Source: Acinetobacter lwoffii
GTDB lineage: Bacteria > Pseudomonadota > Gammaproteobacteria > Pseudomonadales > Moraxellaceae
DNA: 64,000 nt
Reading direction: 5' to 3'
Assembly: GCF_019343495.1 (NCBI RefSeq)
Contig: NZ_CP072550.1
Coordinates: forward strand, 62,001-126,000
Shown here: positions 60,640 through 64,000 of the stretch, piece by piece
Numbering within the stretch: the first letter of the stretch is position 1
Layout: every line of letters starts with the position of its first letter
Notes under the pieces: generated by a model
Told to the model about the DNA's origin: nothing
Databases searched by the model: none
The model's input: only the letters and a program-made list of their open reading frames with translations
Position numbers and translations under genes: made by a program

Positions 60640-61521
60640 TTATTTCACCCAAATGGCTTGTTCGTTTTCGTCAACAGCATAGACCGTGCGATTGTCTGGC
60701 ATCTTCTGACCTACATAGACTGTATATGTATGGTTTTGAGAATCTGTCATCCAAGCGCGATCGCCTACAACCGCAAAAGCATCCAAGCGTTTTGCACCTT
60801 TTGGAATTGATAAGGTTTTAGATCCCGATGTACTTAAAGCCTTTTGCTTAGTCTGGTCTTTAGCTATTTTGATTAAACTAGTCTTTAATTCCTTAATTGC
60901 CTGTTCTTGCAATTCAACAAGGTTTTTAAGATCGTCATTTTCAGCTTTCAGTTGTTCATTTTTGATTATGGTTTCTGATTGAGCAACTGCAGTTTGTTCG
61001 CCGTTTTGTACTTGCCCATGCGCTTGCTCTTTTTCTTTCAAACGTTGTAATAAAATAAGTGCATTCGTACCCTGACTTTGATAGAAGTTAACTGCCTCTA
61101 TTCCTAGATCAGAATCAATCGGATACGACATGGATTTGTACATAATCATGTATTGACCAGTGGTAGGATCTTTAAACACAATATTTTCATCAACAATGAA
61201 CGCCGTATCATCAGCAATACTATTGTCCTTTAAAGGTTGTTGATTTTGGTTGTATGTTGCTTGTGTTTGTTGAATGCCTTGACCAACAGTATCAATGGAT
61301 TCTGGTGTTTGTTCTGGAGCAACTGCCGTGCTGACGTCTTTTGGTTTACTCATTTGTATCCAAAAGAAAGTACCAATCATAATTAAGGCAATAACACCAA
61401 TAACAATAAGAAGTTTTGGAGGAATACCACCCTTCGCACTACCTTCGCCTTTTTGGGGTTTGCCTTCAGCATCTTTTAGATTTTTCTTTGCCTGTTCAGC
61501 AGTCATTTGATTATCAGACAT
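60640..61521 (-). CDS. TraP/DotF-position protein with coiled coil
   Basis: A 293-residue bitopic protein: short cytoplasmic N-terminus, one membrane helix (LLIVIGVIALIMIGTFFWI, residues about 36-55), Gln/Thr-rich periplasmic stretch, a coiled coil near 175-215 (LKAENDDLKNLVELQEQAIKEL) and a C-terminal beta domain. Position directly after the DotG/TraO gene and overall layout match TraP/IcmG/DotF; sequence similarity to it was not verified. Confidence 0.6.
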   Translation of the reverse strand: MSDNQMTAEQAKKNLKDAEGKPQKGEGSAKGGIPPKLLIVIGVIALIMIGTFFWIQMSKPKDVSTAVAPEQTPESIDTVGQGIQQTQATYNQNQQPLKDNSIADDTAFIVDENIVFKDPTTGQYMIMYKSMSYPIDSDLGIEAVNFYQSQGTNALILLQRLKEKEQAHGQVQNGEQTAVAQSETIIKNEQLKAENDDLKNLVELQEQAIKELKTSLIKIAKDQTKQKALSTSGSKTLSIPKGAKRLDAFAVVGDRAWMTDSQNHTYTVYVGQKMPDNRTVYAVDENEQAIWVK

Positions 61522-61526
61522 TTCGC

Positions 61527-63038
61527 TTACCCCTTATTTTTCGGTGTTGTTACGTCAGCATCAAAAAAGACTTCAAATACTTTTCCGCTGTTAACGATAT
61601 ACGTAGTTGGTCGAACTGTTGATGTACGTGCCATGTTCGCCATTTCCGTACCAACGTTACCAATGATGTTCCCGGCAATTTCTTTATCGTTTGGCTCTTC
61701 CTTCGTGCTTACAACATTGCCAGTATTTGTGATTTGGGTTGTACCAATGTTTTGATAGGCTTGTCCGTAACCCTCAAAGATTCCAGCAGTAACCATACCG
61801 CCAAGCTTTTGCAAAGTGTGTTTTTGGACTTTATCAGCCATGCCCGATTGTTTTGTTCCAAGAGTTAAAGCTCGTACTTGGATTGCATACTCTTCGCCCT
61901 TAAACAACATACGGGTAAAGTTAAATTCAATATCCGCAGTATTCAGACCAACAGTACCAATAAGTTTTGCGCCGTTAAATTTACCGCCAATAACAGTAGC
62001 AAATAGGTTTTTACCTTTATCAGTATTCACACCTGTATCTAAACGCGCTTTCATTGTTGTACCAGCTTTAATGATTGCTAGTCCTTTAGTAGATTCGCTA
62101 GTCGTATTCGCAACGTTCAAGCTTCCAAGGTTTTGTTGCCCTTCCGATGCTTTAGTGTTGTGTGAATATTTATATGTTGAATATCCGTTGACCTTGTTCT
62201 TTGTATTAGAAAACGCAGCAAGTTGATCAACAAAAGCAGTTTGACTTAATTCACGCGTTGCAGCATTACGTTCTGCATAAGCAGCTGCTTGTTGGCTATA
62301 TACACTAGCAACATCATTAGCAGCAGATGAAGCATGTTCATATTGTTGCGCGTAGTTAGTTTGATAAATCGGTGCGTTTTGATTAGCACCGTTTTGTGTT
62401 TGTGGTTGTTGTGGTAGACCACCGCTAGTTGGTTGAGGTAATGCACCACCTTGATTTGCCATATTAGCTCTGGCCATCTGGTCAAGTTCAAGCGTAATAT
62501 TTGGTGTACCACCTGTTGCAGAACCGTTTACAGGTTGCCCATTTGGACCTGTAATAAAATTCTGATCGTTCAGATCGCCGTTTGGATCTTGTGTTGCAAC
62601 TGTTTTAAATTCGGGCAAATAGCTTTCACCATTTTTGCCAGCTCGAGCAGCTTCTTCAGCTTGTTTTTGACGTTCATATTCTACATATTCAGGAGGGATA
62701 ACATTTGTACCCTGTCCTTGGATTTCTGGTGTAGCAATAGCAACCTGATTATCTAAAGCTAGTTGGTCACTTTTCCCCATTGGGTTAAACATAAAAAAGC
62801 CTAATCCACCAACTACTACCAAACCAATAATTGCAACAACGCGAAAGCGCGTATCTGCAAAAACACGTTTTTTGTTAGCAGTTTTAATACTTGTATTTTT
62901 CAGTTTTTTAGGTTGGTCTTCTTCTGAATGAACTTGGTTTGCAGAAATAATAGTTTCATCGGTAGTACCTACTTCAGTGCTACGACTAGAATTCTCTTCA
63001 ATGTCATTCGGGTTATTTTGTTGGTTCGTTGAATCCAT
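61527..63038 (-). CDS. traO: DotG/TraO-like VirB10-type core protein
   Basis: A 503-residue bitopic protein. Helix RFRVVAIIGLVVVGGLGFFMF near residues 70-90, a Gln/Asn/Pro-rich periplasmic linker, and a C-terminal VirB10-like beta domain with IIKAGTTMKARLDTGVNTDKGKNLFATVIGGKFNGAKLIGTV near 325-368, the type IV core fold bridging both membranes. It is five bases upstream of the TraP-like gene. Confidence 0.82.
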   Translation of the reverse strand: MDSTNQQNNPNDIEENSSRSTEVGTTDETIISANQVHSEEDQPKKLKNTSIKTANKKRVFADTRFRVVAIIGLVVVGGLGFFMFNPMGKSDQLALDNQVAIATPEIQGQGTNVIPPEYVEYERQKQAEEAARAGKNGESYLPEFKTVATQDPNGDLNDQNFITGPNGQPVNGSATGGTPNITLELDQMARANMANQGGALPQPTSGGLPQQPQTQNGANQNAPIYQTNYAQQYEHASSAANDVASVYSQQAAAYAERNAATRELSQTAFVDQLAAFSNTKNKVNGYSTYKYSHNTKASEGQQNLGSLNVANTTSESTKGLAIIKAGTTMKARLDTGVNTDKGKNLFATVIGGKFNGAKLIGTVGLNTADIEFNFTRMLFKGEEYAIQVRALTLGTKQSGMADKVQKHTLQKLGGMVTAGIFEGYGQAYQNIGTTQITNTGNVVSTKEEPNDKEIAGNIIGNVGTEMANMARTSTVRPTTYIVNSGKVFEVFFDADVTTPKNKG

Positions 63039-63059
63039 TTTTAATTCTCACTTAATGAC

Positions 63060-64000
63060 TTAAAATGCGTCTTCGAGGTAAACAGTTTTAGGTGTACCGC
63101 CAGTCGTTGAAAATGTGATGTACTTCAGATCTTCAGAATCTTCATAACGGAAGATCTTCATACCGTTGTTAGCGCGGAAAGAACTCAAAAAGGCTGGTTG
63201 AATAACACCAAAGTTACTACGCACATATATATAGCCACCAAACTTCCAAGCACGGACATTAGGACTATCGGTTCGCATTTCAACAGCACCCTCAGGCGCT
63301 AAGCCATCCATAAATTGCAAACTCACACCATCTGGAATAATCGATGTTTGATTGCCTGTTGAATACATAGCTTTGGCTGTTGGGCTTCGACCAGGTATAC
63401 GTGCGTCTACACGAACATCTAAATCACGTTGGCCAGTAGCTAACATCAAAATTACTGGAGCACCCAATCCCTTTAATGTGACCGTTACGTTTCCGAAAGC
63501 AGCTGGATCTAATGGTTCGATTGAAAGGATGTTAGTTTCAGGGATTTCGTCTGGCTCTTTTTCGTTTTGCTCACCTAAGCCATCTGAGAAACGTCCACGG
63601 TCCAAAGAAATCTTTTCAATGTTCCATGGATTTCCTGAAGAATCGGTAAAGACAATAGTAGATAGCATGCCAGCGCTTAAACGAATTACTGGCGGTTCCT
63701 CACCAGGGTTTAATGAAATACCCAAACTACGGGTTTTCGCTTGTGGCGTATTTACATAAGGACTAGAAAGGCTTCGTTTTTGTTGCAACAAAAGTCCTTT
63801 AACTATTTTTGTTTGCTCAGGTGTGAACTGCAAACCAACAAGATTGTGAACCTGTCTGTCAATTTCCGATGCTGTATCAACTACCTCAGGTGCAACCAAA
63901 GGAGATTGAGCATCCGCAAAAGTATTCGGAGGCATATCAGCAGCATTAACTATTGTAGTTAATGCAGTAGAAGCAAAAAGAGCCAAAGATAATTTTTTCA
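63060..64000 (-). CDS. traN: DotH/TraN-like outer-membrane core protein (start at window edge)
   Basis: 313 residues if started at the ATG whose A is one base outside the window. The sequence MKKLSLALFASTALTTIVNAAD gives a good signal peptide, so the gene is essentially complete. The rest is beta-rich (VIRLSAGMLSTIVFTDSSGNPW, GLGAPVILMLATGQRDLDVRVDARIPG), matching DotH/IcmK/TraN. It would sit at the outer membrane under DotG/TraO. First visible gene of the tra operon. Confidence 0.82.
   Translation of the reverse strand, partial: KKLSLALFASTALTTIVNAADMPPNTFADAQSPLVAPEVVDTASEIDRQVHNLVGLQFTPEQTKIVKGLLLQQKRSLSSPYVNTPQAKTRSLGISLNPGEEPPVIRLSAGMLSTIVFTDSSGNPWNIEKISLDRGRFSDGLGEQNEKEPDEIPETNILSIEPLDPAAFGNVTVTLKGLGAPVILMLATGQRDLDVRVDARIPGRSPTAKAMYSTGNQTSIIPDGVSLQFMDGLAPEGAVEMRTDSPNVRAWKFGGYIYVRSNFGVIQPAFLSSFRANNGMKIFRYEDSEDLKYITFSTTGGTPKTVYLEDAF

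Noticed and set aside
1..64000. CRISPR array, tRNA or rRNA genes
   Set aside because: No regularly spaced repeats and no tRNA- or rRNA-like sequences were noticed on reading both strands; no dedicated search was possible.
1..64000. Replication initiator, partition or relaxase gene
   Set aside because: No product with Rep, ParA/ParB or relaxase motifs was recognised; these probably lie outside the window.

Overview
The window looks like part of a large, multidrug-resistant conjugative plasmid of Acinetobacter. Host evidence: ISAba125 with aphA6, AdeAB-like efflux genes, an ANT(3'')-II-type adenylyltransferase, a folA-like dihydrofolate reductase, an AT-rich backbone, and a type IVB (IncI/Dot-Icm-like, MPF-I) conjugation cluster. 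No replication, partition or relaxase gene was seen here, so the plasmid type cannot be named from this window.

Layout. 1-3.3 kb: end of a small zinc-ribbon gene, then TnaphA6 (two direct ISAba125 copies around aphA6) flanked by a 3-bp ATG duplication and sitting in a terminator. 3.3-7.3 kb: plus-strand plasmid genes of unknown function. 7.2-22.9 kb: a complex class 1 integron lying between 441-bp direct repeats of plasmid DNA. Read right to left it is intI1 (strong Pc), attI1, arr, aacA4' (AAC(6')-Ib type with Ser at the specificity position), qacEdelta1, sul1, ISCR1, blaPER, gst, ABC transporter, hypothetical genes, qacEdelta1 remnant, second sul1, orf5, truncated tniB and truncated tniA. 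Both Tn402 termini are missing.

22.9-26.7 kb: backbone with umuDC (error-prone polymerase) and small genes. 26.7-33.8 kb: a C5 cytosine methyltransferase gene split by a 3,375-bp insertion (IS5-family IS plus a chromosomal-type segment with a folA/dfr gene, a DUF4105-like gene, an hslJ-like gene and an msrA fragment). Upstream in the same operon is a second methyltransferase-like gene whose 5' end was removed by an IS3-family element. 34.1-40.1 kb: Acinetobacter chromosomal-type cargo (AdeA/AdeB-like RND pump without AdeRS or AdeC, DUF523 protein, ANT(3'')-II-like enzyme). 40.3-45.0 kb: more plus-strand plasmid genes. 45-50.5 kb: a tightly overlapping minus-strand operon of unknown genes ending with a membrane metallopeptidase. 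51-64 kb: minus-strand conjugation genes (DotH/TraN, DotG/TraO, TraP-, TraQ- and TraR-like proteins, an HNH endonuclease, an unknown protein, DotO/TraU, DotL/TrbC-like coupling ATPase).

Two short dispersed sequences appear to mark the plus-strand plasmid genes as one set: an AT-rich near-palindrome (CGATG, T-run, AATTGATTAAAA) at five sites, and a conserved leader AAACTTGGAG ending in the Shine-Dalgarno at six gene starts. Resistance predicted from gene content: amikacin/kanamycin (aphA6), gentamicin/tobramycin (aacA4'), rifampicin (arr), sulfonamides (two sul1), extended-spectrum cephalosporins (PER), possibly trimethoprim (dfr-like), streptomycin/spectinomycin (ANT(3'')-like) and efflux. 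All functions are inferred by reading the sequence; no database search was run.
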